From Lachnospiraceae bacterium AC2028 (GTDB taxonomy: Bacteria; Bacillota; Clostridia; Lachnospirales; Lachnospiraceae), in assembly GCA_000702685.1 (NCBI GenBank), contig JNJD01000009.1, positions 62,001 through 126,000 of the forward strand: DNA of 64,000 nucleotides. Reading direction: 5' to 3'. The notes under the pieces are model-generated. The model was not told where the DNA came from. It ran no database searches and was given only the letters and a program-made list of their open reading frames with translations. The position numbers and the translations under genes were made by a program. Below, piece by piece: positions 17,139 through 26,369 of the stretch (the stretch's first letter is position 1; each line of letters opens with the position of its first letter).

Positions 17139-18815
17139 ATGTTTGTATGTCCCAACTGCGGGGCCAATATCAATTTTGATCCCGGCAAGCAGCTGCTCCA
17201 CTGCGATTTCTGTGATACGGACCTGTCACCCGATTCCGTTATCCAGAAAGACGATGCGGTAGAGAGCACTTACACCGAGTCCCAGGCTGATGCAACTTCC
17301 GAAACAGGGTACAGCGAATATACGACTACGATCTTTACCTGTAAGGAATGCGGAGGTGAGATTCTTGCATACGACAATACGGTCGCAACCTTCTGCAGCT
17401 ACTGCGGGGCCTCGACCGTTCTTTCCAGCCGTATCGGACATGAGAGAGCTCCCGAATACATCATTCCCTTCAAAATAACTAAGGATCAGAGTGCCGAGCT
17501 TTACAAGAAGGCTGTCGGCAAGGCACTCTTTGCTCCGAAGTACATGAAGGAAGATACCACCGTCGAGAAGATCCGCGGTATCTATATGCCATACTGGATC
17601 TATGATTTCAAAGAGGATCGTCCCGCATCTTTCCGTGGACAGAAGGATCACAGGAGCGGCGATTATATCATTCATGAGCACTATGATGTAAATCTGGATG
17701 TAAAGGCTGAGTATAACGGCCTTTCCTACGATGCTTCCTCACAGTTCAACGATAACCTCAGCGAAGCCATCGCACCATTTGATTTCAATACCGCGGTTCC
17801 GTTCAACACATCATACATGAGCGGATTCTATGCGGACGCTGCCGATACCGACGCACGTCTTTACGAAGACAAGGCACGCTCGATAGTAACTGCGGATATC
17901 TACAACAATGTCGCCAGGGACCCTGCGTTAAAGAGCATCTCCCTTAAAACCGAGAGCATGACCGGGCTTACACCCGAACAGTCAAAGAGCACTCTCGGCT
18001 ATTTCCCCGTATGGTTCCTTTCATGCAGGAACAAGGACCGTGTATCCTATGCGGTCATAAACGGTCAGACCGGAGAGGTTGCGACCGATGTTCCCGTTGA
18101 TTACAAAAAGTACCTGATAACTTCGCTTATCGCAGCGATCCCGATATTTGCGCTTCTGTATCTGATACCCGTGATAAGACCCACACATCTTCTGGTCTTC
18201 GCGCTTATCTTCTCGATCATAAGCATGATCATCATCTGTTCCCAGAAGAACAAGATACACGTAAGGGCGAACAGCCTGGACGATCAGGGACTTATTGCAA
18301 GACAGAAGGCCGAGGCGGGCGAAGCCGCAAGGGCAAATGCGAACCCTATAAGGGAAAACCTCGCAACAAAGCCCTCGCCGCAGACCCAAAAGCAGGCTGT
18401 TAAGCCCGAGTCGAATTCAACCGATGTTCTCAGCATCGTGCTTGCGATAGTCGGTTTTATCATCAGCTGCTGCGGAGGAATAATCGGAATAGTCATATTC
18501 TTCTGTGTTATCGCTCCGCTTATCAGAAATGCCAGGAACAGCAAGAGCAAGAAGGTTGTCGTTAAGGATGCCAAGATCACCCAGAAGGCACCCGGCAAGG
18601 AGAAATTCCTGCTCTGCTTAAAGCCTCTCATCGGCGCCGTCATTGCGGTTGTCGTATGGCTAATTACTCCCACGGCGGACGAATATTATTATTTTGCGGC
18701 ACTTGCATGCATGGCCGGAGTTCTTCTTTCGTTCTTCGACATAATCAAGCTGCACAATGAACTGTCCACCAGAAAACCGCCTCAGTTCGGTAAGAGAGGA
18801 GGTGACGAAGCATGA
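17139..18815 (+). CDS. Zinc-ribbon multi-pass membrane protein
   Basis: A 558-residue protein with two N-terminal zinc ribbons: CPNC...CDFC (residues 4-27) and CKEC...CSYC (about 68-90). A globular region follows with the conserved-looking segment IRGIYMPYWIYDF. Then come about five hydrophobic helices: pairs near 320-370, a Gly/Cys-rich helix near 430-460 and two more near 490-530. A family name or function is not known to me. It overlaps the next gene, a TPM-domain protein, by four bases; this pairing suggests a joint envelope or membrane protein quality role, which is inference. Confidence 0.8.
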   Translation: MFVCPNCGANINFDPGKQLLHCDFCDTDLSPDSVIQKDDAVESTYTESQADATSETGYSEYTTTIFTCKECGGEILAYDNTVATFCSYCGASTVLSSRIGHERAPEYIIPFKITKDQSAELYKKAVGKALFAPKYMKEDTTVEKIRGIYMPYWIYDFKEDRPASFRGQKDHRSGDYIIHEHYDVNLDVKAEYNGLSYDASSQFNDNLSEAIAPFDFNTAVPFNTSYMSGFYADAADTDARLYEDKARSIVTADIYNNVARDPALKSISLKTESMTGLTPEQSKSTLGYFPVWFLSCRNKDRVSYAVINGQTGEVATDVPVDYKKYLITSLIAAIPIFALLYLIPVIRPTHLLVFALIFSIISMIIICSQKNKIHVRANSLDDQGLIARQKAEAGEAARANANPIRENLATKPSPQTQKQAVKPESNSTDVLSIVLAIVGFIISCCGGIIGIVIFFCVIAPLIRNARNSKSKKVVVKDAKITQKAPGKEKFLLCLKPLIGAVIAVVVWLITPTADEYYYFAALACMAGVLLSFFDIIKLHNELSTRKPPQFGKRGGDEA

Positions 18816-19639
18816 GAAAGACATTGACCAAGGTTTCACTTTTCATAGTTTCGATACTTGCACCGGTCCTCTTCGCATGCATGGTCCCTGCGGTCGTATC
18901 GCAGGCCTACGATCCTCTTGATTATTACGACGATCCCGATCTGGACAAGTATAATCCCGAGACCGATTACCGTATCGTCATCATCGACGGAGCAAATCTC
19001 CTTTCGAGCGATGAGATCAAACAGCTTGCCAATGATATGGCGACGATCACCAAATACGGTAATGTCGCATTCGTCACCACCGATTACAACAGTGTGGGCG
19101 ATATCATGAGATATTCCGAGAAGCTCTACAAGAAGCTCTTCGGAACCGAAAGCGGAACGATGCTCATCATCGATATGGATGAAAGAGAGATCTCCATCTA
19201 TTCGGACGGTGACGTATACAAGGTCATCACCGACGGTTACGGATATGACATAACCGATAACATATACCGCTATGCGTCCAACGGAGATTATTACACCTGC
19301 GCATCCAAGGCTTTTGAGCAGATGACGATGCTCCTGGAAGGCCAGAAGATCGCACGTCCCATGAAGGTCGTATGCTCCGCGGTCATGGCGCTGCTCACTT
19401 CGTTCCTTATCTGCTTCTTCATAGTCAACGGTGCTTCGAAGATCCAGAACACCTCGAATGCGGAGATGCTCTCGGGAGCAGCCAAGTCGCTCAGATACAC
19501 AACTCCCCGTGTCGTAAGGACCGGTGAGACAAGGACCTATTCACCTCAGTCATCCGGAAGCGGCGGCGGAGGCGGCGGATCCAGAGGCGGCGGCGGAGGC
19601 GGTCACCACTCGGGCGGAGGAGGCCATCATGGCTTCTAA
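18812..19639 (+). CDS. TPM-domain membrane protein with Gly/His-rich tail
   Basis: A 275-residue protein. An N-terminal signal or anchor helix (about 6-30) is followed by a TPM domain (about 45-165; IIDGANLLSSDEIKQLANDM, GTMLIIDMDEREISIYSDG) like YgcG/Psb32 proteins, then a second helix (about 187-207) and a tail of Gly, Ser and His (HHSGGGGHHGF ending). The TPM domain would face outside and the tail the cytoplasm or the reverse depending on signal cleavage. TPM proteins have been linked to photosystem repair in plants and acid phosphatase activity; the bacterial role is unclear. The His-rich tail may bind metal. It is translationally coupled to the zinc-ribbon gene. Confidence 0.85.
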   Translation: MRKTLTKVSLFIVSILAPVLFACMVPAVVSQAYDPLDYYDDPDLDKYNPETDYRIVIIDGANLLSSDEIKQLANDMATITKYGNVAFVTTDYNSVGDIMRYSEKLYKKLFGTESGTMLIIDMDEREISIYSDGDVYKVITDGYGYDITDNIYRYASNGDYYTCASKAFEQMTMLLEGQKIARPMKVVCSAVMALLTSFLICFFIVNGASKIQNTSNAEMLSGAAKSLRYTTPRVVRTGETRTYSPQSSGSGGGGGGSRGGGGGGHHSGGGGHHGF

Positions 19640-20288
19640 GTACCTGCTTGCCGTATTCGATATGGACGGCACGATACTCAATACGATAGACGATCTGACG
19701 GATGCTACCAATCACGCGCTTGAAGCCTGCGGGTATCCTGTGCACACGGTGGATGAAGTCAGGTTCTATGTGGGAAACGGAATTGCCAAGCTCATCGAAA
19801 GAGCAACCCCTGCGGGCACATCCGGTGAGATGAGGGAGAAGGTAAGATCGGAGTTCATGGACTATTACAGTGTCCACAGCGCCGATAAGACCGGACCCTA
19901 TCCCGGTATAGAAGAGCTTCTCAAAGCGCTCCGGGCAGCAGGCGTAAAAACCGCGGTCGTATCCAATAAGCCCGATGTCGCGGTAAGGGATCTGGTCGTA
20001 AGATATTTCGACGGACTCTTCGATGCGGCGGTCGGCGATATGGAAGGACAGCGTACCAAACCCGCTCCGGATATGTGCAATAAGGTTTTCGAAAAGCTCG
20101 GGATCGGACCCGGAGATGCGGTCTACATCGGTGATTCCGATACGGACATGCAGACGGCGAGAAATTCCGGAACGGACGAGATACTCGTATCCTGGGGATT
20201 CAGGGGAAGGGATTTTCTCGAAGAGCACGGAGCAAAATGCATCTGTGATACGACGGATGAGGTTTATGACATCATTGTCGGAAATTAA
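19629..20288 (+). CDS. HAD phosphatase, phosphoglycolate phosphatase-like
   Basis: A 219-residue haloacid dehalogenase-superfamily hydrolase. Motif I is FDMDGTILNT, motif II VVSNKP, and motif IV YIGDSDTDMQTA; a helical cap lies between motif I and II. This matches Gph/PgpH-type phosphatases that remove phosphate from 2-phosphoglycolate or similar sugar phosphates. ATG 19629 is chosen because it follows GGAGGAGG of the upstream Gly-coding tail and overlaps that gene by 11 bases. Confidence 0.9.
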   Translation: MASKYLLAVFDMDGTILNTIDDLTDATNHALEACGYPVHTVDEVRFYVGNGIAKLIERATPAGTSGEMREKVRSEFMDYYSVHSADKTGPYPGIEELLKALRAAGVKTAVVSNKPDVAVRDLVVRYFDGLFDAAVGDMEGQRTKPAPDMCNKVFEKLGIGPGDAVYIGDSDTDMQTARNSGTDEILVSWGFRGRDFLEEHGAKCICDTTDEVYDIIVGN

Positions 20289-20336
20289 TGAGACAGACTC
20301 CGAAGCGGAGATGAAAAAGTTTAAGAGGTAAGTAAA

Positions 20337-21770
20337 ATGGCTGACAAGAAACTGGTTGAAGAGATCACATCAATGGACGAGGATTTCGCCCAGTGGTATA
20401 CGGATATCGTCCGTAAGGCTGAGCTGATCGAGTACACATCCGTTAAGGGATGCATGGCTATCAAGCCCGACGGCTACGCAATCTGGGAGAACATCCAGGC
20501 AGAGCTGGACAAGAGATTCAAGGCAACGGGAGTCCGCAATGTCTATATGCCCATGTTCATCCCCGAATCTCTTCTCGAGAAGGAGAAGGATCATGTCGAG
20601 GGCTTCGCTCCCGAGGTTGCATGGGTAACCCACGGAGGACTCGAACCCCTTCAGGAGAGAATGTGCGTACGTCCCACATCCGAGACTCTTTTCTGTGATT
20701 TCTACAAGAACGACGTTCACTCATACAGGGATCTTCCCAAGGTTTACAACCAGTGGTGTTCAGTTGTCAGATGGGAAAAAGAGACCAGACCTTTCCTCCG
20801 CTCCAGGGAATTCCTCTGGCAGGAAGGCCACACCGCTCACGCAACCGCAGAGGATGCGGAGGCACGTACGGTCCAGATGCTCAATGTCTATGCCGATTTC
20901 CTTGAGGACTTCCTTGCGATCCCCGTTATAAAGGGACAGAAGACCGAGAAGGAGAAGTTCGCGGGCGCCGAGGCTACATACACCGTTGAGGCTCTCATGC
21001 ATGACGGCAAGGCTCTCCAGTCCGGAACCAGCCACAACTTCGGCAACGGATTTGCGAAGGCATTCGATATCCAGTTTGCCGACAAGGACAACACTTTAAA
21101 GTATGTATATCAGACATCATGGGGCGTGACCACCAGACTCATCGGTGCGATCATCATGGTTCACGGAGACAACGAGGGACTTGTACTTCCTCCCAGGGTT
21201 GCTCCCATACAGCTCTGCATCATTCCCATCCAGCAGAAGAAGGAAGGCGTTCTCGACAAGGCTTATGAACTCAGGGATAAGCTTGCGGAAGTTGCAAGAG
21301 TCAAGGTTGACGATACCGACAAGACTCCCGGATGGAAATTCTCCGAGGCAGAGATGAGAGGATATCCTCTTCGTCTCGAGATCGGTCCCAAGGACATCGA
21401 GGCAGGCAAGTGCGTTCTCGTCCGCAGGGATACAAGGGAGAAGATCGAAGTTTCCCTCGATGATGTTGTAAGCAGGGTAAGCGAACTTCTTGAGACCATG
21501 CAGAAAGAGATGCTCGAAAGAGCAAGGGCTCACCGCGATGCACATACCTACAGTGCGGTAACCTATGATGAGTTCAAGAAGGTATTCACCGAAAAGTCCG
21601 GCTTCGTAAAGGCTATGTGGTGCGGATGCAGAGAGTGTGAAGATCAGATCAAGGCAGATCTCTCCGTTACCAGCAGATGCATCCCCTTCGAGCAGGAGAA
21701 GCTCTCCGATACCTGTGTATGCTGCGGAAAGCCCGCAACCAAGATGGTCTATTGGGGAAGAGCATATTAA
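20337..21770 (+). CDS. proS: Prolyl-tRNA synthetase, archaeal-type
   Basis: A 477-residue class II synthetase of the short, ThrRS-like (type 3) ProRS group. Seen: motif 2 region [28 protein letters not shown], motif 3 [20 protein letters not shown], anticodon-binding domain (about 280-380), and the C-terminal zinc-like domain (CGCREC, CVCCGK) ending in the family's usual tyrosine (WGRAY). It charges tRNA-Pro, one of which is encoded 10 kb upstream. It lacks the editing insertion of standard bacterial ProRS. GAGGTAAGTAAA precedes the ATG. Confidence 0.96.
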   Translation: MADKKLVEEITSMDEDFAQWYTDIVRKAELIEYTSVKGCMAIKPDGYAIWENIQAELDKRFKATGVRNVYMPMFIPESLLEKEKDHVEGFAPEVAWVTHGGLEPLQERMCVRPTSETLFCDFYKNDVHSYRDLPKVYNQWCSVVRWEKETRPFLRSREFLWQEGHTAHATAEDAEARTVQMLNVYADFLEDFLAIPVIKGQKTEKEKFAGAEATYTVEALMHDGKALQSGTSHNFGNGFAKAFDIQFADKDNTLKYVYQTSWGVTTRLIGAIIMVHGDNEGLVLPPRVAPIQLCIIPIQQKKEGVLDKAYELRDKLAEVARVKVDDTDKTPGWKFSEAEMRGYPLRLEIGPKDIEAGKCVLVRRDTREKIEVSLDDVVSRVSELLETMQKEMLERARAHRDAHTYSAVTYDEFKKVFTEKSGFVKAMWCGCRECEDQIKADLSVTSRCIPFEQEKLSDTCVCCGKPATKMVYWGRAY

Positions 21771-21788
21771 TACGATAGAGATCATTTC

Positions 21789-22811
21789 ATGAACCTGATC
21801 GTGATCGACCTTGAGTGGAACCAGTCCGCGAGCGGAGCCGAAAACACAGTTCCGGAGCTGCCCTTCGAGATAATCGAGATAGGCGCCGTCAAATACGGCG
21901 AGGGCGGAAAGCTTGTTTCCGAATTCAGCGAACTCATCAGACCCAGGGTCTACAGGAAAATGCATAACTACACCAGCAAGCTCGTCCATCTTCAGATGGA
22001 GGAGCTTGAAAAAGGTGATTTCTTCGAGAAGGTTGCGGAGAGATTTTTCAAATGGTGCGGTCCCGATTACCTGCTCGTGACCTGGGGACCCGGAGACATT
22101 CCGGTGCTCCAGCAGAACCTTAAATATTTCGAGGTTCCTCTGATCAATGACGGTCCGGTGGCTTTCGTGGATGCACAGAAGCTCTTTAACCTCAGTGAGG
22201 AAAAGCAGACCAAGAACAGAAGAAATCTCGAATATGCGGTCGATCATTTCGGCATCACGAAGGATATCCCTTTCCACAGGGCGTTCAGTGATGCGTATTA
22301 CACGGCCCAGGTCCTTAAAAAACTCCTTGATAAGGATCCCGAGCTCATAAAGTTTGAATCGTTCGATACAACGATTCCGCCTCTCGACAAAGAGCATGAA
22401 GTCAGGATCGTATTCCCGACCTACGAGAAGTTCATATCGAGGGTATACGAAAACCGTGACAAGGCATTCAAGGACAGGGAAACACTTGCGACCAGATGCT
22501 ATGTATGCGGAAAGCGTGCAAAGCGCAAGATCAGATGGTTCTCGATGGGAGACAGGAGATATTACTGTCTGAGCGAATGCGAAGAGCACGGACTGATGAA
22601 GGGCAAGATCGTCATGCACCCCTGCTCCGATCCCGAGGGAGTATTCCTTATCAAGGTCCTGCGTCTTGTAAGCGAGAAGGAAGCCGCCGTGGTCGAAAAG
22701 AGATTCAATAAGGTCCGCGAGTTCAGGAAGAACAATACGAACTCAAGGAAGGCGAAGAAGCCCGGCAAGAACACTTCGGGACTCATTCCCGAGGATATTG
22801 GAGAAGAGTAA
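21789..22811 (+). CDS. DEDDh 3'-5' exonuclease (KapD/ERI-1-like)
   Basis: A 340-residue protein. Residues 1-180 are an RNase T/DnaQ-type exonuclease: Exo I VIDLEWNQ, Exo II region [10 protein letters not shown], Exo [15 protein letters not shown] with the His and Asp needed for metal catalysis. The eukaryote-like ERI-1 and KapD subgroup shares the [10 protein letters not shown] start. The C-terminus adds a CYVCGKR...CLSEC cysteine cluster that may bind zinc, and a basic tail. It could trim RNA or DNA ends; substrate unknown. It overlaps uvrC by 14 bases. Confidence 0.88.
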   Translation: MNLIVIDLEWNQSASGAENTVPELPFEIIEIGAVKYGEGGKLVSEFSELIRPRVYRKMHNYTSKLVHLQMEELEKGDFFEKVAERFFKWCGPDYLLVTWGPGDIPVLQQNLKYFEVPLINDGPVAFVDAQKLFNLSEEKQTKNRRNLEYAVDHFGITKDIPFHRAFSDAYYTAQVLKKLLDKDPELIKFESFDTTIPPLDKEHEVRIVFPTYEKFISRVYENRDKAFKDRETLATRCYVCGKRAKRKIRWFSMGDRRYYCLSECEEHGLMKGKIVMHPCSDPEGVFLIKVLRLVSEKEAAVVEKRFNKVREFRKNNTNSRKAKKPGKNTSGLIPEDIGEE

Positions 22812-24687
22812 TATCAAAGATTTTTCCGAGGAATTAAAAAAGCTTCCGGACAAACCCGGAGTCTACATCATGCGTGATGCGGATGATGGAATATTGTACG
22901 TCGGAAAAGCAGTCAACCTCAGAAACCGTGTCAGGAGCTATTTCAGGAAGAACATCGGACGCGGACCCGCCATAGACAACATGGTGGAGAAGATAGAAAG
23001 GTTCGAGTTCATTGTAACGGGCTCCGAACTTGAGGCGCTGGTCCTTGAGAATAATCTGATCAAGGAGCATTCGCCCAAATACAACACCCTGCTCAAGGAT
23101 GATAAGACCTATCCTTACATCAAGGTCACGGTCGGAGAAAAATATCCAAGGATCCTCTTTTCGAGGATCATGAAAAGAGATAAATCCAGGTACTTCGGTC
23201 CTTACAGTTCCGCAGCTGCGGTGAAGGATACGATAGAGCTTTTAAACAGGCTCTTCAAGCTGCGCACATGCAACAGGCATCTGCCCGAAGACATAGGACT
23301 TGAAAGACCCTGCCTGAATTATCATATAAACCAGTGCAGCGGTCCGTGCCAGGGGTATGTTACAGAAGAAGAATACGCTGCGCAGGTTGCGGGTGCACTG
23401 GAATTCCTTACCGGTAATTACGGACCGATAATAAGGGATCTCGAAAACAAGATGAAGGCAGCTTCCGAGGAGATGAAGTTCGAGGAGGCGGCTTCCTACA
23501 GGGATCTTGCGGAGTCCGTCAGGAGCGTGGCCCAGAAGCAGAAGATAACCGGTAATGTCGGAACCGACAGGGATGTCATCGGAATGTGCCGCGGCGGCGA
23601 AGACATCGTAATGCAGATATTCTTCGTAAGGGACGGCAAGCTCATAGGCCGCGAGCATTACCATATGACCGATTCACTGATGGAATCCGATGCGGAAGTT
23701 ACGGGTGAATTCCTCAAGCAGTTCTACTCGGGCACATCCTTTATCCCGAGGGAGATCATGATACGTAACGCACCCGAGGATGCCGAGCTTATCGAAGGAT
23801 GGCTTTCGGAAAAGAGTTCGCATAAAGTTTCTCTTTTCACCCCGAAGATAGGAACCAAGGAAAAGCTCCTTGAGATGAGTGAGGAAAATGCACGTATCAT
23901 CCTCCACAACGATTCGGAGAAATTAAAGCAGGAAGAAGCGCGGACGCTCGGTGCCGTGCATGAGATTGAAGATATCCTGGGGATGGAGGGGCTTTCCAGA
24001 ATGGAGGCTTTCGATATCTCCAATACGAACGGATTCGAAAATGTCGCTTCGATGGTCGTGTATGAAAACGGCAGCCCCAAGAGGAGCGATTATAGGAAGT
24101 TCAGGATAAAGTCCGTTGAAGGACCCGATGACTATGCCTGTATGAGAGAGGCACTCACCAGACGCTTCACCCACGGAATGGAGGAGGCGGAAAGGCTTCG
24201 GGACAAAGCGGGCGAAGGCGCGGGGATCTCTTTTTCGCACATGCCCGATCTGCTGCTTATGGACGGCGGCAGGGGCCAGGTGAACATAGCGCTTGAGGTC
24301 CTGGGTGATCTCGGGCTTGATATTCCGGTATGCGGAATGGTCAAGGACGATCATCACAGAACAAGGGGACTGTATTTTAACAATGTCGAACTTCCGATAG
24401 ATACCCATTCCGAGGGCTTCAAGCTGATCACCAGGATACAGGATGAGGCGCACAGGTTTGCGATAGAATATCACAGATCGCTGAGGGCCAAGACACAGAC
24501 CAAATCTCTCCTTGATGATATTCCGGGAGTGGGTCCGTCCAGAAAGAAAGCCCTGATGAAAAAGTACGGAAGCATATCCGAGATCGCGGACGCAAGCGCG
24601 GAGGAACTTGCGCAGATGCCCGAGATACCCGCGGATGTGGCGGAACGGATAGTTACTTTTTTCAGGGAATTCAGAGAGAAAAATTAA
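22798..24687 (+). CDS. uvrC: Excinuclease ABC subunit C
   Basis: A 629-residue UvrC. It has the N-terminal GIY-YIG nuclease ([19 protein letters not shown]), a Cys-rich segment ([23 protein letters not shown] region), the UVR motif (about 215-235), the RNase H-like C-terminal nuclease ([22 protein letters not shown]) and helix-hairpin-helix repeats at the end ([20 protein letters not shown]). It makes both incisions around bulky DNA damage with UvrA/B. It starts with TTG after GAGGA inside the last codons of the exonuclease gene, so translation is coupled. Confidence 0.97.
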   Translation: MEKSNIKDFSEELKKLPDKPGVYIMRDADDGILYVGKAVNLRNRVRSYFRKNIGRGPAIDNMVEKIERFEFIVTGSELEALVLENNLIKEHSPKYNTLLKDDKTYPYIKVTVGEKYPRILFSRIMKRDKSRYFGPYSSAAAVKDTIELLNRLFKLRTCNRHLPEDIGLERPCLNYHINQCSGPCQGYVTEEEYAAQVAGALEFLTGNYGPIIRDLENKMKAASEEMKFEEAASYRDLAESVRSVAQKQKITGNVGTDRDVIGMCRGGEDIVMQIFFVRDGKLIGREHYHMTDSLMESDAEVTGEFLKQFYSGTSFIPREIMIRNAPEDAELIEGWLSEKSSHKVSLFTPKIGTKEKLLEMSEENARIILHNDSEKLKQEEARTLGAVHEIEDILGMEGLSRMEAFDISNTNGFENVASMVVYENGSPKRSDYRKFRIKSVEGPDDYACMREALTRRFTHGMEEAERLRDKAGEGAGISFSHMPDLLLMDGGRGQVNIALEVLGDLGLDIPVCGMVKDDHHRTRGLYFNNVELPIDTHSEGFKLITRIQDEAHRFAIEYHRSLRAKTQTKSLLDDIPGVGPSRKKALMKKYGSISEIADASAEELAQMPEIPADVAERIVTFFREFREKN

Positions 24688-24717
24688 GATATCATATCTT
24701 ATATATTTGGAGGCAAC

Positions 24718-26196
24718 ATGCAGAAGATTGGTTTTGATTCCGCTAAATATCTGGAGCTTCAGTCGGCTCACATAAGAGAAAGGATCTCCCGTTTCGGAAA
24801 GCTTTATCTCGAATTCGGCGGAAAGCTTTATGACGATTATCACGCATCAAGGGTTCTTCCCGGATTTGCGCCCAATAACAAGCTCCTTATGCTCGAACAG
24901 CTCAAGGACCAGGCAGAGATCGTTATCGTCATCAGTGCCGATGCTATCGAGCAGAACAAGGTAAGAGGCGACCTCGGCATTACATATGACCAGGACGTTC
25001 TCCGTCTCGTCAAGGTATTCAGGGAGCTCGGTTTTCTTGTTTCCAGCATCGTCATAACCAAGTATTCGGGCCAGCCCGCTGCGGACCGTTTCAGACAGCT
25101 CCTCGATTCACACGAGCTCAAGAGCTACCTTCACTATCCCATCGACGGATATCCTTCGAACATTCCTCTCATCGTTTCCGATGAGGGATACGGCAAGAAT
25201 GAATTCGTAGAGACAACAAGACCTCTTGTAGTCGTCACCGCACCCGGACCCGGAAGCGGCAAGATGGCCACCTGTCTTTCCCAGCTCTATCACGAGCACA
25301 AGAGAGGCGTAAATGCGGGTTACGCGAAGTTCGAGACTTTCCCCATCTGGAACCTTCCCCTTCGTCATCCCGTCAACATCGCATACGAAGCCGCAACCGC
25401 TGACCTCGACGATGTTAACATGATCGACCCGTTCCATCTCGAAGCTTATGACCAGACCACGGTCAACTATAACCGTGATGTGGAGATATTCCCCGTTCTT
25501 ACCGCTCTTTTCGATGCAATCTTCGGAGAATGTCCTTACAAGAGCCCTACCGATATGGGCGTAAACATGGCGGGCTTTGCCATCACCGATGATGAAGCAT
25601 GCCGCGAGGCTTCCTGCCAGGAGATCCTGAGAAGATATTATGCATCGGCTGTTTCCGTCAAGAAGGGCGATGCTCCCAAGGCTGAACTTTACAAGCAGGA
25701 GCTTCTGTTAAAGCAGGCGGGCATCACTCCCGAAGACAGAAAGGTTGTCGGCGCCGCCCTCGAAAGGGCTGCGGAGAGCGGAACACCCGCTGCTGCGATC
25801 GAGCTTCCCGACGGACAGATCGTAACCGGACGTACCAATCCCCTTCTCGGAGCCGCCGCTTCGGCACTCCTCAATACGATCAAGGTACTTGCGGGTATCC
25901 CTCATGAAGTAAAGGTCATGAGCGAGGAAACCCTTATTCCCATAACCACTTTGAAGACGAGCTATATGGGAGCACATAACCCCAGGCTTCACACGGACGA
26001 GATGCTCATCGCACTTTCGAGCTCGGCATCGACCAATCCCCTGGCTAAGGCCGCACTTGAGAGCCTTCCCGGACTTAAGGGCGCGGAGGCACATTCTTCC
26101 GTTATCCTTTCCAGGGTTGATGAGAACGTATACCGCAAGCTGGGTATAAGACTTACATGTACTCCCGAATATGAGAGAGGCAAGGATTTCGTATAA
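24718..26196 (+). CDS. DUF1846 family protein
   Basis: A 492-residue protein that matches the conserved DUF1846 family of Firmicutes: N-terminal FDSAKYLELQSAHIRERI, FGGKLYDDYHASRVLPGF, a nucleotide-binding-like VVVTAPGPGSGKMATCLSQL at about 175, and VMSEETLIPITTLKTSYMG near the end. The GPGSGK loop resembles a P-loop. A biochemical activity has not been established as far as I know. GGAGG lies seven bases before the ATG. No clear terminator follows; the next 170 bases hold the ftsH promoter. Confidence 0.9.
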   Translation: MQKIGFDSAKYLELQSAHIRERISRFGKLYLEFGGKLYDDYHASRVLPGFAPNNKLLMLEQLKDQAEIVIVISADAIEQNKVRGDLGITYDQDVLRLVKVFRELGFLVSSIVITKYSGQPAADRFRQLLDSHELKSYLHYPIDGYPSNIPLIVSDEGYGKNEFVETTRPLVVVTAPGPGSGKMATCLSQLYHEHKRGVNAGYAKFETFPIWNLPLRHPVNIAYEAATADLDDVNMIDPFHLEAYDQTTVNYNRDVEIFPVLTALFDAIFGECPYKSPTDMGVNMAGFAITDDEACREASCQEILRRYYASAVSVKKGDAPKAELYKQELLLKQAGITPEDRKVVGAALERAAESGTPAAAIELPDGQIVTGRTNPLLGAAASALLNTIKVLAGIPHEVKVMSEETLIPITTLKTSYMGAHNPRLHTDEMLIALSSSASTNPLAKAALESLPGLKGAEAHSSVILSRVDENVYRKLGIRLTCTPEYERGKDFV

Positions 26197-26239
26197 GGTT
26201 ATAAATCCTTAAGCCTTTGTTTATCTTATTTAACGTCTT

Positions 26240-26268
26240 TTTACTTGTAATCGGGGCTATGGTATAGT
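26240..26268 (+). promoter_or_regulatory. Candidate promoter of the ftsH operon
   Basis: TTTACT (26240-26245), 17 bases, TATAGT (26263-26268). A start near 26275 gives a leader of about 95 bases that contains a family A palindrome. This may drive the ten-gene run down to the HPr-like gene. Confidence 0.5.
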
Positions 26269-26324
26269 AAAGAATAGTGTAAATACAGTGTTTTAAGGCT
26301 GCCGCGAGGGGCGGCGCATTTAAA

Positions 26325-26355
26325 ATGAGTCACGGGGACTGTCCCCGTGACTCAT
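26325..26355. repeat. REP-like palindrome, family A, copy 2
   Basis: A 31-base perfect palindrome around one central base: ATGAGTCACGGGGAC, T, GTCCCCGTGACTCAT. It lies in the leader of ftsH, 15 bases before the TTG start, and creates a false in-frame ATG start (MSHGD). Confidence 0.85.
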
Positions 26356-26369
26356 TGGGAGATTTGAAT

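Noticed and set aside
21117-22619. A 500-codon open frame on the minus strand opposite proS and the exonuclease gene
   Set aside because: It is entirely antisense to two well-supported genes, has no family resemblance or ribosome site, and reflects codon bias of the real strand.
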